This document shows, in pieces, positions 32,872-44,319 of a stretch of 64,000 nucleotides of DNA. The position numbers and the translations under genes were made by a program. Positions within the stretch are counted from its first letter, which is position 1. Each line of letters starts with the position of its first letter. The DNA is from Schistocerca nitens (lineage: Eukaryota > Arthropoda > Insecta > Orthoptera > Acrididae): contig NC_064617.1 of NCBI RefSeq assembly GCF_023898315.1, forward strand, positions 717,853,202 through 717,917,201, read 5' to 3'. The notes beneath the pieces are model-generated. The model was not told where the DNA came from, did no database searches, and worked only from the letters and a program-made list of their open reading frames with translations.

Positions 32872-33634
32872 TGGCTGAAGCCAACCTTGGGAAAGACAAG
32901 TGTGGACTGGAGAAGTGTAGGAACACATGAAGCAATACTGGCCCTACTACTTATTTTAGAAGATAGGTTAAGGACTTGTAGACTTAAAGAGAAAGCGTTT
33001 GACAGTGTTGACTGGAAGCCTCTTGTTTGAAATTCTGAAGGTAGCAAGGAGAAAAAAATCAACAGAGAGCAAAAGGTTTTTTACAACTTGTACAGAAACC
33101 AGATGGCAGTTACAAGAGCTGAGGGCATTAAAGGGAAGCAGCAGATGAAAAGGAGTGAGGCAGGGTTATTCAGTCTGTACACTCAGCAAGAAGTACAGGA
33201 ACCAAAGAAAAAATTACAGTTCAGGGCAAAGAAATAAAACATTGAGATTTTCCGAGGACTTGGAAGAGCAGTTGAAATGAATGGACAGTTCTTGAAAGGA
33301 GGATATAAGATGAACACCAGCAAAAGCAAAACCTGGATAATGGAATGTAGTCTAATTAAATCAGGTGATACTAACGATATTAGATTGCGAAATAAGAGAC
33401 TTGAAGTGATAGATGAGTTTTGTTATTGGGGAAGCAAAATAAGTTATGATCAAAGTAGAGAGGATATAAAATGTAGACTTTTAGTGGCAAGAGAAGCCTT
33501 TTTGAAGAAGAGAAATGTGTTAACATTGATCTAGATTTAAGTTTTAGAAAGTCTTTTCTGAAGTTTTTGTGTGGAGTGTAGCCTTGTATGGAAGTGAAAC
33601 ACGCACATTAAACAGTTTAAACAAGAAGAGAATA

Positions 33635-33794
33635 AGTATAACTACGTAGCCTTTTGCGGCTAGTGTTATGATTAAAATTCTTCTTGGTGTTCATCCGCGT
33701 CATTGTATAAAATATTTAATTATTGGTTTTAAGTTTATAATTTAAGTATTTTATAAAATGACATGGTACAACAACCAAGGGAATTTTAATCTTC
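33635..33794. mobile_element. 160-base insertion with 9-base target duplication in LINE C
   Basis: Bordered by a perfect 9-base duplication aagagaata (33626-33634, 33795-33803). The LINE resumes exactly: KKRI before and RIDALEMWGYRR after. Inside, gattaaaattcttcttgg (33671) and its near inverse ccaagggaattttaatc (33776) could pair. No ORF. Class unknown. Confidence 0.75.
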
Positions 33795-33921
33795 AAGAGA
33801 ATAGATGCTCTTGAGATGTGGGGCTACAGAAGAAGGCTGAAGATTAGATGGTAAATTACGTAAATAATAGTGCTGCAACGCTCTGTTTGACCGGACACGG
33901 TTCGCCTGTTGACAGGGGGAC

Positions 33922-33923
<2 letters not shown>

Positions 33924-33986
<63 letters not shown>
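33924..33986. repeat. (CA)n microsatellite
   Basis: About 31 CA dinucleotides near one end of the hAT element. Confidence 0.95.
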
Positions 33987-33987
<1 letters not shown>

Positions 33988-35170
33988 ATGTATTTTTATC
34001 TGTCTCTCTCTTTTAATACAAAAGTAACGTTTCCATGAACGGGTACGTGACACTGCTAAATTCATAAAGCACTTGGAAAGTAAAATGATATTTCAATACA
34101 ATCGCGAATAGAAAACGACTCTCATTTCCGAACAGAAGATATATTTTTCCTTTCATTAATAGGAAACATTAAATAAGTGCTTTCCCTGTAATCTAGAAGG
34201 CAAACATCTTCATAAAGAAAGCATACAAAGAACATTAAACATTTACAGACGTTACTTGTCATACTTTTCACTTGTTTGCAACAGAAACAAAATTATAGTT
34301 ATTGTTGATCAGCAGTAAATCACTAACGCGTTCCGGATTTAATTGGCTGCGGCGATTTGTTAGTAACATGCCGGCTTTACTAAAGCATCTTTCACTAGGT
34401 GCGCTTGTTGCTGGGTGAAATAAAATACGTCTTGCAACTGCAGCCAGGCCTAGCAGATCTGTTTCATGTCTGCTCCATCACTTTAAGTCATCATCTCCTG
34501 GGTGCATTAAAATGTAGAGATCTACTTCATCTGTTGCGGATCATCTGTTGTTCCCCCACTCCTTGAAACTATCTCTATTTCTGGGCGGTGATGACACAGT
34601 ACTCGAAGAATCTATGATAATAAACAAGAGAGACAAGTGATACAGAACTGATGTGGAAATCATCAAAACGGTCCCGTAAAAACGAGGTGTTTTACGTTAA
34701 TGAAATATTCCGTTTCTCTGTAATACACTATCCGCTAACTATACAAAAACGATTATGTTAATGATTGCATGTTGTACCTGCGTAAGTAGCACACATTTGT
34801 AGCACATTGCTAAGAATTTCCTGCTTTTCATTTATTTCAAGCATATTAAGATCACGAAAGACGGCCAAAGAAACTTAGCAATTTTATGTCTGGAAATGAT
34901 CACAATCTTCTCACAAACGAAAGTCAAGGCTCGATTTTTAATCCTTTGTACCTCCTTTAAAAAATACATATCTGTTAGTACACATCAATTACGCTAGTTA
35001 ATTATAAATCTATCGTATCATCATGAAACAGTGCTTTTAACTGCAGTAATTATTCACCTGACAGTCAGTGTCACTGACACTGCAGATTTGTTGCATTTTG
35101 TGAAACCAAAGAACAACTAACTGGATTGTCGGTTCTTTTTCGCCTTCCAATTCATCTGTGGCCTCTTTAA

Positions 35171-37739
35171 GGGGATACGGAATCGGATTTTGGGTTAAAA
35201 AATCGAATTTTTTTTTATTGGCGTATTATATTCTGCCATGTTTCCTCTTTAAAATGACGTATCATACATAGCTCTACTACAATTATAACTATTTTATTTT
35301 TATATATTTGTGAGATCGGGTATTGCACTTTAGTTATACACGTCTCTCGTGGCTGACCATGAACTTTTTGGCAGTAACTTTAAAGTGACATGAATTCAAA
35401 TATCCCGGTTTCTAGCGACGATTTATACACTAGTTGCCCGAAAATGTTTCTCTCTGGTTTCCTCAAGTTACTCTTTGACTTTGTGGCGGGACTGTTTTGT
35501 AAACAGTGTGATATAAGAAAGTAGTTGTTGTTGAGTTATTTCGTATTTAGTGCTTCATTTTTCGCAGTGAAAATGCCTAGAGCTAAAGCAAAAGTATTTA
35601 AAAAGCGTGTGAACTGGCAAAAGAAAAGAAATAATGATTCATTAGCAAAGCAAAGCAGTTCATCATCATCACTGTTGGAAAATGTGAATCCACTTATTAC
35701 TGATTTGCCGAACGAACTTACACCAAATGAAAACAGTGCTTCTCATAAAAAACTAAGAGATTTGGAAGAGAAATATAATTTACTTGATAGAGGGAATGAA
35801 GTTTTTGAACTCATTGATACGAATATATTGTGTGAAGCTCTTGAAAACAGTTTGTGCTGCAAAAAATGTCATGGAAACGTTTCTCTGAAAGTAGAATCCC
35901 ATGTTGGCCTGGCTGCCCAGTTTAATTTAATATGCAGTGTTTGTAAATACAGCTGTAAGTTTCCAAGTTCGGTTTCAGTAACTGTAAATAATGGATACAA
36001 GAAAACTGAACTTTATAGTGTAAATATTAGGTTAGTTTATGGATTGCGAGCAATTGGTAAGGGCAAAGCAGCTGGTGATATGCTATGTGGTGTTCTAAAT
36101 CTTCCAAGTGCACCTTCAAAGTTTGAAGCTTACAATTATGTACTAGGATCTGCAGTTGAAGATGTAGCACAGAAGTCAATGCAGGTTGCTGTGGAAGAAG
36201 CAGTGGAAGAAAATGACGGCAGTCGTGACCTCACAGTGGCGTTTGATGGCACGTGGCAGAAAAGGGGCCACACCTCCAACAATGGTGTTGTAACAGCAAC
36301 TAGTGTTGACACTGGCAAGGTTATTGATGTTGCAATAATGTCTAAATACTGTAGGTGCACAGGCAGGCTGAAAAATGAACACAGTGATGACTGTATTGCT
36401 AATTATTATGGTAGTAGTGGTGGCATGGAGGTTGCTGGGGTGAAGAAAATTTTTCATCGCTCTTCAAAGTGGTATAATGTTCGCTATGTCAAATATCTGG
36501 GAGATGGTGACTCTAAAGCATTCAAAGAAGTTTTGGAAAGCAAACCATATGGGAACAGTGTAAATATAAGCAAACTTGAATGTATAGGACATGTGCAGAA
36601 GAGAATGGGTGCCAGGCTGAGAAGGTTAAAATCAGTTATGAAAGGGAAAAAACTAGATGATGGGAAAACCTTGGATGGCAGAGGAAGATTGACTGATTCC
36701 ATAATAGACCACATTCAGAACTGCTATGGCCTTGCAATCAGGCAAAATACAGGCAATCTTGAAGAAATGAGGAGAGCTATATGGGCTTTATATTTCCACA
36801 CCGCATCCACGGATGAGCATCCATAACATGGTTTGTGCCCCAAAGGTGAAAACAGCTGGTGTAAATACAATAGGGGACTAACAACAGGAGAGAAATACAT
36901 TCACCACCACAGTCTACCATCAGCCATCATGGCAGAAATAAAGCCCATTTTCAGAGATCTGGCTGACAGAAGTCTTCTGATGAAATGTCTTCACGGAAAA
37001 ACGCAGAACCCCAACGAGTGCTTGAATAGTGTGATATGGCATCGTCTCCCAAAAACAGTGTTTGTCGGAATTAATACACTACATTTTAGTGTGTATGATG
37101 CTGTGGCAACCTTCAATCTTGGAAATATAACTAAATGCCAGGTCCTTCAAAAGTTGGGTATGTGTGTTGGTTCCCGTACGGTACGTGCTATGTTCTTTTT
37201 AGATCAGCACAGACTAAGGCATGCTGATAATATAATCAAGACATTAGTGAAAAAAGCAAGACAGGTGCAGAGGGGTGCCAAAAGAAGACTTGAAGATGAT
37301 TATGAAGACTGTGAAGGGGGTATTAGCTACGGATCAGGAATGTTTTAATCTTCTTTCTCCGTTTCCCGTAAGTTTACTTTTTACTTCATCTAGGAACATT
37401 ATCTCAGGTACTGGTCAACCTAGAAGTCTGAAATTTTTATGACGTAGTGACATAGGTCCCTATTACATACTGAAACAACGATTTTTTAATTACTTGATTT
37501 ACAAAAGACTTAGGGGTGATAGTCTAGTAAAAAGCGATGGAAAAAATTTACTTAAAAATAAATGTACAATATCTCTGTAAGAAAATACTTTGACAATAAA
37601 CTGTTGTTTCAGTATTGTTGTAACATATGAATGCACATACAGTAAAATTTTTACCTCTCTGTCTCCAGTAGTTTGTGAGAAAATGTTCCCTATAGTAGGC
37701 ATATATTAACATTGCGGGGATAGGTGATTCCGTATCCCC
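35171..37739 (+). mobile_element. Kolobok-like DNA transposon, nearly intact
   Basis: A 2569-base element with perfect 14-base terminal inverted repeats ggggatacggaatc / gattccgtatcccc and the duplicated target TTAA (35167-35170, 37740-37743). It sits inside the hAT transposase: removing it and one TTAA gives ..GKIAHFMRPF-KEATDELEG.. without a frame change. It carries one transposase gene with a single stop codon. TTAA targeting with a Mutator-like (CxxC, DDE) transposase fits the Kolobok superfamily; the superfamily name is inference. Confidence 0.9.
35573..37348 (+). pseudogene. Mutator-like (Kolobok-type) transposase with one in-frame stop
   Basis: 591 codons from ATG 35573 (MPRAKAKVFKKRVNWQKKRN, a basic N-terminus) to TAA 37346-37348. 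Residues about 97-130 hold a zinc ribbon CCKKC...LICSVC. The catalytic core has VAFDGTWQKRGH (Asp at residue 225), KYCRCTG...H.DDC, a GSSGGMEV motif, YLGDGDSKAFKEV (Asp 311) and KLECIGHVQKRMGARLR. The frame is interrupted only by TAA at 36824-36826 (codon 418), between STDEHP and HGLCPKGENSWCKYNRG, then runs on in the same phase to the end. One C-to-T change of a CAA codon would explain it. The conserved block order matches the Mutator-like transposase family of arthropods and molluscs. There are no frameshifts. Confidence 0.9.
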
Positions 37740-38377
37740 TTAAATGGTCTCATAAAATGCGCAATTTTTCCTACAAGCTGATTATCATATCCTTGCAATC
37801 TGTAAGCGGAGTCCTTTTCCGTCAGCAAAGCAGCAACTTCGTTATACTGAATGTGTAAGGATTTCATCACAGCGTACAAGCTGTTCCAGCGTGTGCAGAC
37901 CTCCTTTCAACGATGATTTCAAAGACGAGCAGAGGCCACTTTTCTTAATGTACCTTACAATGCATTTTGCAGTAATTATTATTGATGCGATGTTCGGGGC
38001 ATGATTTAACAAGAAGTTATCTTCATCGAAAGTATGGCTAAGTGCTGTGTTTATACAATGAGCAGCACAAGGAATCCTTTCGTGATTTTCCAAAGTCTTT
38101 ATTACATTGGCACCCTGGTCGGAGACAAAAACAAAACTGTGCAACATGTCCGGCGAAATGTTCCAATCAGCCATCCTCTCTTCAATTTCTTTCATAATAT
38201 TTACTCCCGTTTACTTAACGTCCGGGAATTTTGTTTTTTATAAAACATTGTTCACAAGAGACCAATCTGTGTTAATGTAATGTATTGTAAGCGTCAAGTA
38301 GTGCACCTGATTATGCGAATCAGTCCACATATCAACTGCCGCAGCACATGTTTCATTAATAACTTCCGCAATAACAG

Positions 38378-38574
38378 ATGTTCAAATGTGTGTGAAATCT
38401 TATGGGACTTAACTGCTAAGGTCATCAGTCCCTAAGCATACACACTACTTAACCTAAATTATCCTAAGGACAAACACACACACCCATGCCCGAGGGAGGA
38501 CTCGAACCTCCGCCGGGACCAACCGCACAGTCCATGACTGCAGGCCTAAGACCGCTCGGCTAATCCCGCGCGGC
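38378..38574 (-). mobile_element. tRNA-derived SINE, copy 2, within the hAT transposase
   Basis: 197 bases with a perfect 13-base duplication tccgcaataacag (38365-38377, 38575-38587). On the - strand it starts GCCGCGCGGGATTAGCCGAG, has a B-box-like GGTTCGAGTCC, and shares the body of copy 1 (gggactta.c..t..ggtcat.agtcc). Its tail differs from the other copies (ATTTGAACATC), suggesting a subfamily. Confidence 0.92.
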
Positions 38575-39576
38575 TCCGCAATAACAGAAGGCATTATGCT
38601 GTTTCGTATTGCATCAGCTTGTTCTTTGACATGTCTGCTTATAGTAGATGGACGTGGCATGACATCTGCCACGTTAACTTCTCCATAATGCGCCTAGTTC
38701 TCTGAAACCTTCACCGGATACAACTTTAAAAAGTCTCATATCTTTAGCACACATTGCAACACACTTTTCTGTAATACTATTTTTTATTACTGCCGGTATC
38801 CCTGAAGGAGCTGTATCTTTGTGAGGTTTCTTGCAACCCTGTTTCTTTAAATGAGTGGTTCCCGACTGGAAGCACAACAATTGGGAGCAGTTTATGCACG
38901 ATACGTGCCCAGTAGATGCACTGTTTTCGTCTACAACCAACAGAAATGTACTCCACATTTGGCTTTTAGACCTTCCCGTTTCTTCAATATGTAAACAATA
39001 GTTTCAATCTTACGTCTTACTGCCCTGGCTTCCTCGCGCTGCATGATTACAGAGAGAGAGACACCACAAATGAGAAGCCCGTACTGGCTGCAGTGTCACA
39101 CGGATAATGACACCTGTTATGTGTTTGAAGTTACATGCTACGTATTCGGTCACGGCATCTATGCTCGGTCACTAGTCTTAGTGCGGGCAGCCTATCCAGT
39201 TAGGGTGTGCCCTCCCCATCCCGTATTTTGTGCTCGCTTACTTGGTCATGCAGGACTCTAGTAACTAATGAGGAGCTAGTAAACAGAACTGGGGAGAAAA
39301 GAAATTTGTGGCACAATCTGACTAGAAGAAGGAATCAGTTGGTAGGGCACTTTCTGAGGCATCAACATACCTCCAGTTTAGTATTGGAAGAAAATAGGGC
39401 AGTGGGGGTGTTAAAAATCGTACAGGGAGGCAAGGAGATGAATACATTAAGCACTTTCAGAAGGATTTAAGTTGCAATAATTATTCAGAGATGAAGAGGC
39501 TTGCACTGGGTAGAATAGCATGGAGAGCGGCATCAAACCGAACTTTGGACCGAAGACCACAACAACAAACTACCCC

Positions 39577-40286
39577 ACAAAAGACCATTGCATCCAGCAA
39601 TACATGGAGCTTCACGTTTTCACTGTGCCAACGTCTACCCATAAAGAAGTTGCAAGAAAACAGAAAAATTACAGGATCGAATTCCGGTTGGATCACAGAA
39701 TATTTCAATCTGTCTTTGTCGTAGCCTTCACACCTCAATGATATGAAGATTCGCTAGGAACGACAGGTGGTTCAGATTCCTTGATAAACTGGAGGTACCA
39801 TCTCACTGGTCGAATTATTGGGGTAGGTTAGAGACACACAAGTTTCAGAGGTGGCATCCAATTGAGAGTTGGACCAGACCTTTAAGCCATTCGGAATCTG
39901 AACTTTTTCTCACTGACACCCCTCACAAAATAATGAAAGGAAAAGACTTTGTCACTTACTGCACGTTTGGCGTCCAATCAGTAAAACTTTAGCATCAAGC
40001 ATGGTGTTTTAATTTATTACTTCGCAACACATTTTAGTGACTGTACGCACATAGACCAATGAATGTAGCTGCAAAATTATATCATTGTAAAAAACATAGT
40101 TCAAGAAATATGTCGTAAAGATTGAAATGCTTGAAAAACTGTCTTTTCTTAAAACAGACAAATTATACAGACTGTACTCATCTAGTGTTGGTTACTTTTG
40201 TGGGCAAAACAACACAGAAGCTGGATAGTGATGGACTGGAGGTTTGCGTGGTCAGACACATCATAATTTTACAATTCTCAAATGAT
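39577..40286. other. Unassigned stretch between two LINEs
   Basis: No recognisable gene or repeat. Short chance frames only. Confidence 0.4.
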
Positions 40287-40624
40287 AATAGATATCTACA
40301 TCTACGTGATTACTCTGCTATTCACAGCAAAGTGCCTGGCAGAGAGTTCAATGAACCACCTTCAAGCTGTCTCTCTACCGTTCCACTCTCGAACGGCACG
40401 AGGGAAAAACGAGCACTTAAATTTTTCTGTGCGAGCCCTGATTTCTCTTATTTTATCGTGATGATCATTTATCCCTAAGTAGGTGGGTGCCAACAGAATG
40501 TTATCGCAATCGGAGGAGAAAACTGGTGATAGAAATTTCATGAGAAGATCCCGTCGCAACGAAAAACGCCATTGTTTTAATGATTGCCACACCAATTCAC
40601 GTATCATGTCTGTGACACTATCTC

Positions 40625-41411
40625 CCCTTGTTGTTGTTGTGGTCTTCAGTCCTGAGACTGGTTTGATGCAGCTCTCCATGTTACCCTATCCTGTGCAAGC
40701 TTCTTCATCTCCCAGTACTTACTGCAACCCACACATCCTTCTCAATCTGCTTAGTGTATTCATCTCTTGGTCTCCCTCTACGATTTTTACCCTCTACGCT
40801 GCCCTCCAATGCTAAATTTGTGATCCCTTGCTGCCTCAGAACATGTCCTACTAACCGGTCCCTTCTTTTTGTTAAGTTCTGCCACATACTCCTCTTCTCC
40901 CCAATTCTATTCAATACTTCATCATTAGTTATGTGATCTACCCATCTAATCTTCAGCATTCTTCTGTAGCACCACATTTCGAAAGCTTCTATTCTCTTCT
41001 TGGTCAAACTATTTATCGTCCACGTTTCACTTTCCATACATGGCTACACTCCATACAAATACTTTCAGAAACGACTTCCTGACACTTAAATCTTTACTCG
41101 ATGTTAACAAATTTCTCTTCTTCAGAAACGCTATCCTTGCCATTGCCAGTATATATTTTATATCGTCTCTACTTCGACCATCATCAGTTTTTTTGCTCCC
41201 CAAATAGCAAAACTCCTTTACTTCTTAAAGTGTCTCATTTCCTAATCTAATTCCCTCAGCATCACCCGACTTAATTCGACTACATTCCATTATCCTCGTT
41301 TTGCTTTTGTTGATGTTCATCTTATATCCTCCTTTCAAGACACTGTCCATTCCGTTCAACTGCTCTTCCAGGTCCTTTGCTGTCTCTGATAGAATTACAA
41401 TGTCATCGTGA
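40625..41411 (-). mobile_element. RTE-like LINE, copy E, nested in the CR1-type LINE
   Basis: (CAA)n tail (TTG on + at 40626), C-terminal frame ETWTINSLTKKRIEAFEMWC with RRMLKIRWVDHITNDEVLNR (41037-40705), then DIVILSETAKDLEEQLNGMD and KGGYKMNINKSKTRIMECSR up to 41411. 5' truncated right at the RT ADD motif, where the sequence switches to the CR1-type LINE (..VLNYHD|DIVIL..). Confidence 0.9.
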
Positions 41412-41412
41412 T

Positions 41413-42941
41413 AATTCAAAACGAGCTGCCCTTCTTTGTACTTTTGCGATGTCATCCGTCAGTCCCACCTGATGCGGATCCCACACCGCACAGCAATACT
41501 CCAGAATAGGGCGGACAAGGGTGGTGTAAGCAGTCTATTTAGTAGACCTGTTTCACCTTCTAAGTGTTCTGCTAATGAATCGCAGTCTTTGGTTTGCTCT
41601 ACCCACAATATTATCTGTGTGATCGATCCAATTTAGGTTATTGTAACTGTAATCCCTATGTATTTAGCTGAATTTACGGCCTTCAGATTAATGTGTCTTA
41701 TGGCATAATCGAAATTTAGCTGATTTCTTTTAGTGCTAATGTGAATAACTTCACACTTTTCTTTATTCAGGGTCAATTGCCACTTTTCGCACCATACCGA
41801 TACCTTATCTAAATCATTTTGCAAGTCGTTTTGATCATCTGATGACTTTACAAGACGGTAAATGACTGCATCATCTGCAAACAATGTAAGACGGCTACTG
41901 AGAGAGTCCCCTAGGTCGTTAATACAGATCAGGAACAATAGAGGGCCTATAACAGTTGCTTGGGGAACGCCGGATATTACTTCTGTTTTACTCGATGACT
42001 TTCCGTCTATTGCTACGAACTGTGACCTTCTCACAGGAAATCACGAATCCAGTTGCACAGCTGAGGCACGTAGGCACGCAGTTTGGTTAGAAGACGCTTG
42101 TGAGGAACGGTGTCGAAAGCCTTCTGGAAATCTAAAAATATGGAATCAATTTGACATCCCCTGTCGATAGCACTTATTACTTCATGAGTATAAAGAGCTA
42201 GTTGTGTTTCACAAGAACGATATTTTCTGAAACCGTGCTGACTATGTGTCAATAAATCGTTTTCTTCGAGGTACTTCATAATGTTCGAATACAGTATATG
42301 TTCCAAAACCCTACAGTAAATCGACGTTAGTGATATAGGCCTGTAATTCAGCGGATTTCTACTACTTCCCTTTTTGGGTATTGGTGTGACTTGAGCAATT
42401 TTCCAGTCTTTAGGTACTGATCTTTCTGTGAGCGAGTGGTTGTATATAACTGCTAAATATGGAGCTATTTTATCAGCATACTCTGAGAGGAACCTGACTG
42501 GTATGCAGTCACGACCGTAGGCCATGCCTTTATTGATTTAAGCTGCTTTGTTACACCGAGGATATCTACTTCTATGTTTCTCATCTTGGCAGTTGTTCTT
42601 GATCGGAATTTAGGAATATTTACTTCGTCTTCTTTGGTGAAGGAGTTTCGAAAATCCGTGTTTAATAACTCTGCTTTAGTGGCACTGTCATCGGTGACTT
42701 CACCGTTGTTATCGCGCAGTGAAAGTACTGATTGCGTCTTGCCACTGGTGTGCTTTATGTATGACCAGAATCTCTTCGGGTTTTCTGCCAGATTTCGAGA
42801 TAGAATTTCGTTGTGGAAATTATTAAAAGCATCTCGCATTGAAGTACGCGCTATATTTCGAACTTGTGTAAAACTTTGCCAATCTTGTGGATTTTGTGCT
42901 CTTTTAAATTTGGCATACTTTTTTCGTTTCTTGTGCAACAT
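41413..42941 (-). pseudogene. LINE reverse transcriptase region (CR1-type)
   Basis: From 42941: LHKKRKKYAKFKRAQNPQDW, NFHNEILSRNLAENPKRFWS, then IPVRFLSEYADKIAPYLAVI, PKDWKIAQVTPIPKKGSS, NPLNYRPISLTSIYCRVLEH, HGFRKYRSCETQL, FLDFQKAFDTVPHKRLLTKL (first catalytic Asp), GVPQATVIGPLLFLICINDL and LTLFADDAVIYRLVKSSDD (FADD catalytic pair), WQLTLNKEKCEVIHI, AVNSAKYIGITV. All seven RT blocks are present; frameshifts fall near 42500, 42030 and 41633. It copies LINE RNA at the nicked target when intact. Confidence 0.88.
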
Positions 42942-43303
42942 CGATCTGACCCGTTTTGTGTACCATGGGGGATCAGTACCATGACTTATTAATTTATGTG
43001 GTATATATCTCTCAATTGCTGTCGATACTATCGCTTTGAAAACATTTCACAACATTTCTACACTTACATGATCGATCGGAAGGAGTGAAGATTGTCTCTC
43101 AAAAAGGCGTTAAGAGCATTTTTATCAGCTTTTATAACTAGATATTCTTTGCGCTTCTTTTTGATGGTTGTAGATGTTATGGTATTCAGCCTAGCAGCAA
43201 CTGCCTTGTGGTCGCTAATCCCCGTATTTGTCACAACACTCACTATTTGTCCAGGATTATTTGTTGCTAAAAGGTCAAGTATGCTTTCGCAACCATTTAC
43301 GCT

Positions 43304-43858
43304 TCAAGGGGGCTCATGAACTAATTGTTCAAAATAATTTTCTGAGAAAGCATTCAGTACAATTTCGGCTGATGTTTTATGCATGTCGCCGGCTTTAAAC
43401 ATATAATTTTTCCAGCATGTCGAGGGTAGATTGAAGTCACCACCGACTATGCCGACTATGATTGTATGAGCGGGGTACTTATTTGAAATGAGACTCAAGT
43501 TTTCTTTGAACTGTTCAGCAAATATGTCTTCTGAGTCGGGGGGTCGGTAAAAGGATCCAATTAATAGTTTAGTCCGATTGTCAGGTATAACCTCTACCGA
43601 TACTACTTCACATGAACTATCTACTTCATTTTCGCTACAAGGCAAACTACCTCTGACAGCAATAAATACTCCACCACCTACTGTATTTAATCTATCCTTT
43701 CTGAAAACTGTTAGATCGTTTGAAAAAATTTCGGCTGAACTTATTTCCGGCTTTAGCCAGTTCCTTGTACCTACAACTATTTGAGCTTCAGTGCTTTCTG
43801 TTAGGGCTTGGAGCTCTGGTTCTTTCCCAACACACGACAATTTACAATACAATACCAA
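43304..43858 (-). pseudogene. LINE apurinic-type endonuclease domain
   Basis: The frame contains TESTEAQIVVGTRNWLKPEI (the usual G.TETWL is GTRNWL, so the catalytic Glu looks replaced), FRKDRLNTVGGGVFIAVRGS, EVVSVEVI, LLIGSFYRPPDS and GGDFNLPSTCW. Downstream in another frame are GISDHKAVAARL (the SDH catalytic motif, about 43210) and the end of the domain. A stop at 43304 and the E-to-N change mark it as inactive. Confidence 0.8.
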
Positions 43859-44019
43859 TCGTTTCTACAACTACCTTACTGTGTTTTACCTGCCCACTTT
43901 CTGATGAACGCCCCCTTCTGTGATTCTCTGAGACCCTCTAGCCTTAAAAAAAAACCGCCCAGTCCCTTCGACACAGTCCCTGCCACCCGTGTATCCGCCT
44001 CCTGTGTGTAGTGGACTCC

Positions 44020-44319
44020 TTACCTACTAAGCGGAACCCGGAAACCCACCACCCGATGGCGCAAGTCAAGGAATCTGCAGCCTACACGGTCACAGAACCG
44101 CCTGAACCTCTGATTCAGACCCTCCACTCGGCTCTGCACCAAAGGGCCACAGTCGATCCTATCGACGATGCTGCAAATGAGCTCCGCTTTAATCTCGGAA
44201 GCATGACTGGCAGTCTTCACCATTTCCGCTAGCCGCCCGAAACCAGACAGAATCTGCCCCGATCCAAAGCGACACACGTCATTGGTCATATCGACGGCAC
44301 CGACAGCCCAATGAGGCAT
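44020..44319 (-). pseudogene. LINE ORF1 fragment, SGNH-esterase-like
   Basis: The 99-codon - strand frame reads VDMTNDVCRFGSGQILSGFG, RLAEMVKTASHASEIKAELI, DRIDCGPLVQSRVEGLNQRF and CDRVGCRFLDLRHRV. TNDV followed by IVPR-like and LN.RF..FC...GC.FLDL is the pattern of the SGNH hydrolase (esterase) domain carried by ORF1 of many CR1-clade LINEs. The Gly of the usual GTND is Asp-Met here. Start and end of ORF1 are not preserved. Assignment is by motif pattern. Confidence 0.6.

Larger units (their letters stand above)
34330..38958 (-). pseudogene. hAT transposase, broken
   Basis: In - strand order: a BED zinc finger (MWSTFLLVVDENSAS, CINCSQ.., TTHLKKQGCKKPH; 38958-38800); a helical segment PSTISRHVKEQADAIRNSI (about 38600-38672, split by a SINE); the RNase-H-like core FVFVSDQGANVIKTLE with RIPCAAHCINTAL (38195-37842); then SLYAVMKSLHIQYNEV and GKIAHFMRPF (to 37744). 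Past the Kolobok-like insertion the frame continues KEATDELEGEKEPTIQLVVL (35170 down). The C-terminal dimerisation region is RILFHPATSAPSERCFSKAG, MLLTNRRSQLNP (34415-34335). Damage: a one-base loss near 37905, a stop at the W of DDLK.W (about 34490) and a stop after NNYCS near 35040. Confidence 0.88.
33868..39260 (-). mobile_element. hAT transposon nested in LINE C
   Basis: Bounded by an 8-base duplication gtaaataa / gtaactaa (33860-33867, 39261-39268), the length typical of hAT. Ends start tagtgctgca and, on the other strand, tagagtcctgca, fitting the YARNG-like hAT terminus though the inverted repeat is imperfect. The transposase is on the - strand. The element also contains a (CA)n tract (33924-33986), a complete Kolobok-like transposon (35171-37739) and a SINE (38378-38574). 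Without these it would be about 2.6 kb. The LINE on either side reads through once the element is removed. Confidence 0.88.
31735..39576 (+). mobile_element. RTE-like LINE, copy C, host of nested insertions
   Basis: LINE sequence is recognisable in pieces on the + strand: the linker region 31740-32400, RT starts (ACKTSKR.., QTISVISHSCKIL at about 32540-32650), GTHEAILALLLILEDRL (32915), QFLKGGYKMNTSKSKTWIME (33280), WGSKISYDQSREDIKCRL (33425), the C-terminal KKRI..EMWGYRR block (33800) and KRNLWHNLTRRRNQLVGHFL (39300). It ends with ..RAASNRTLDRRPQQQ and (CAA)n at 39560-39576. It is interrupted by a 135-base repeat (32401), a 203-base insert (32669), a 160-base insert (33635) and a 5.4 kb hAT element (33868). 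Many frameshifts make it the oldest layer. Confidence 0.85.
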
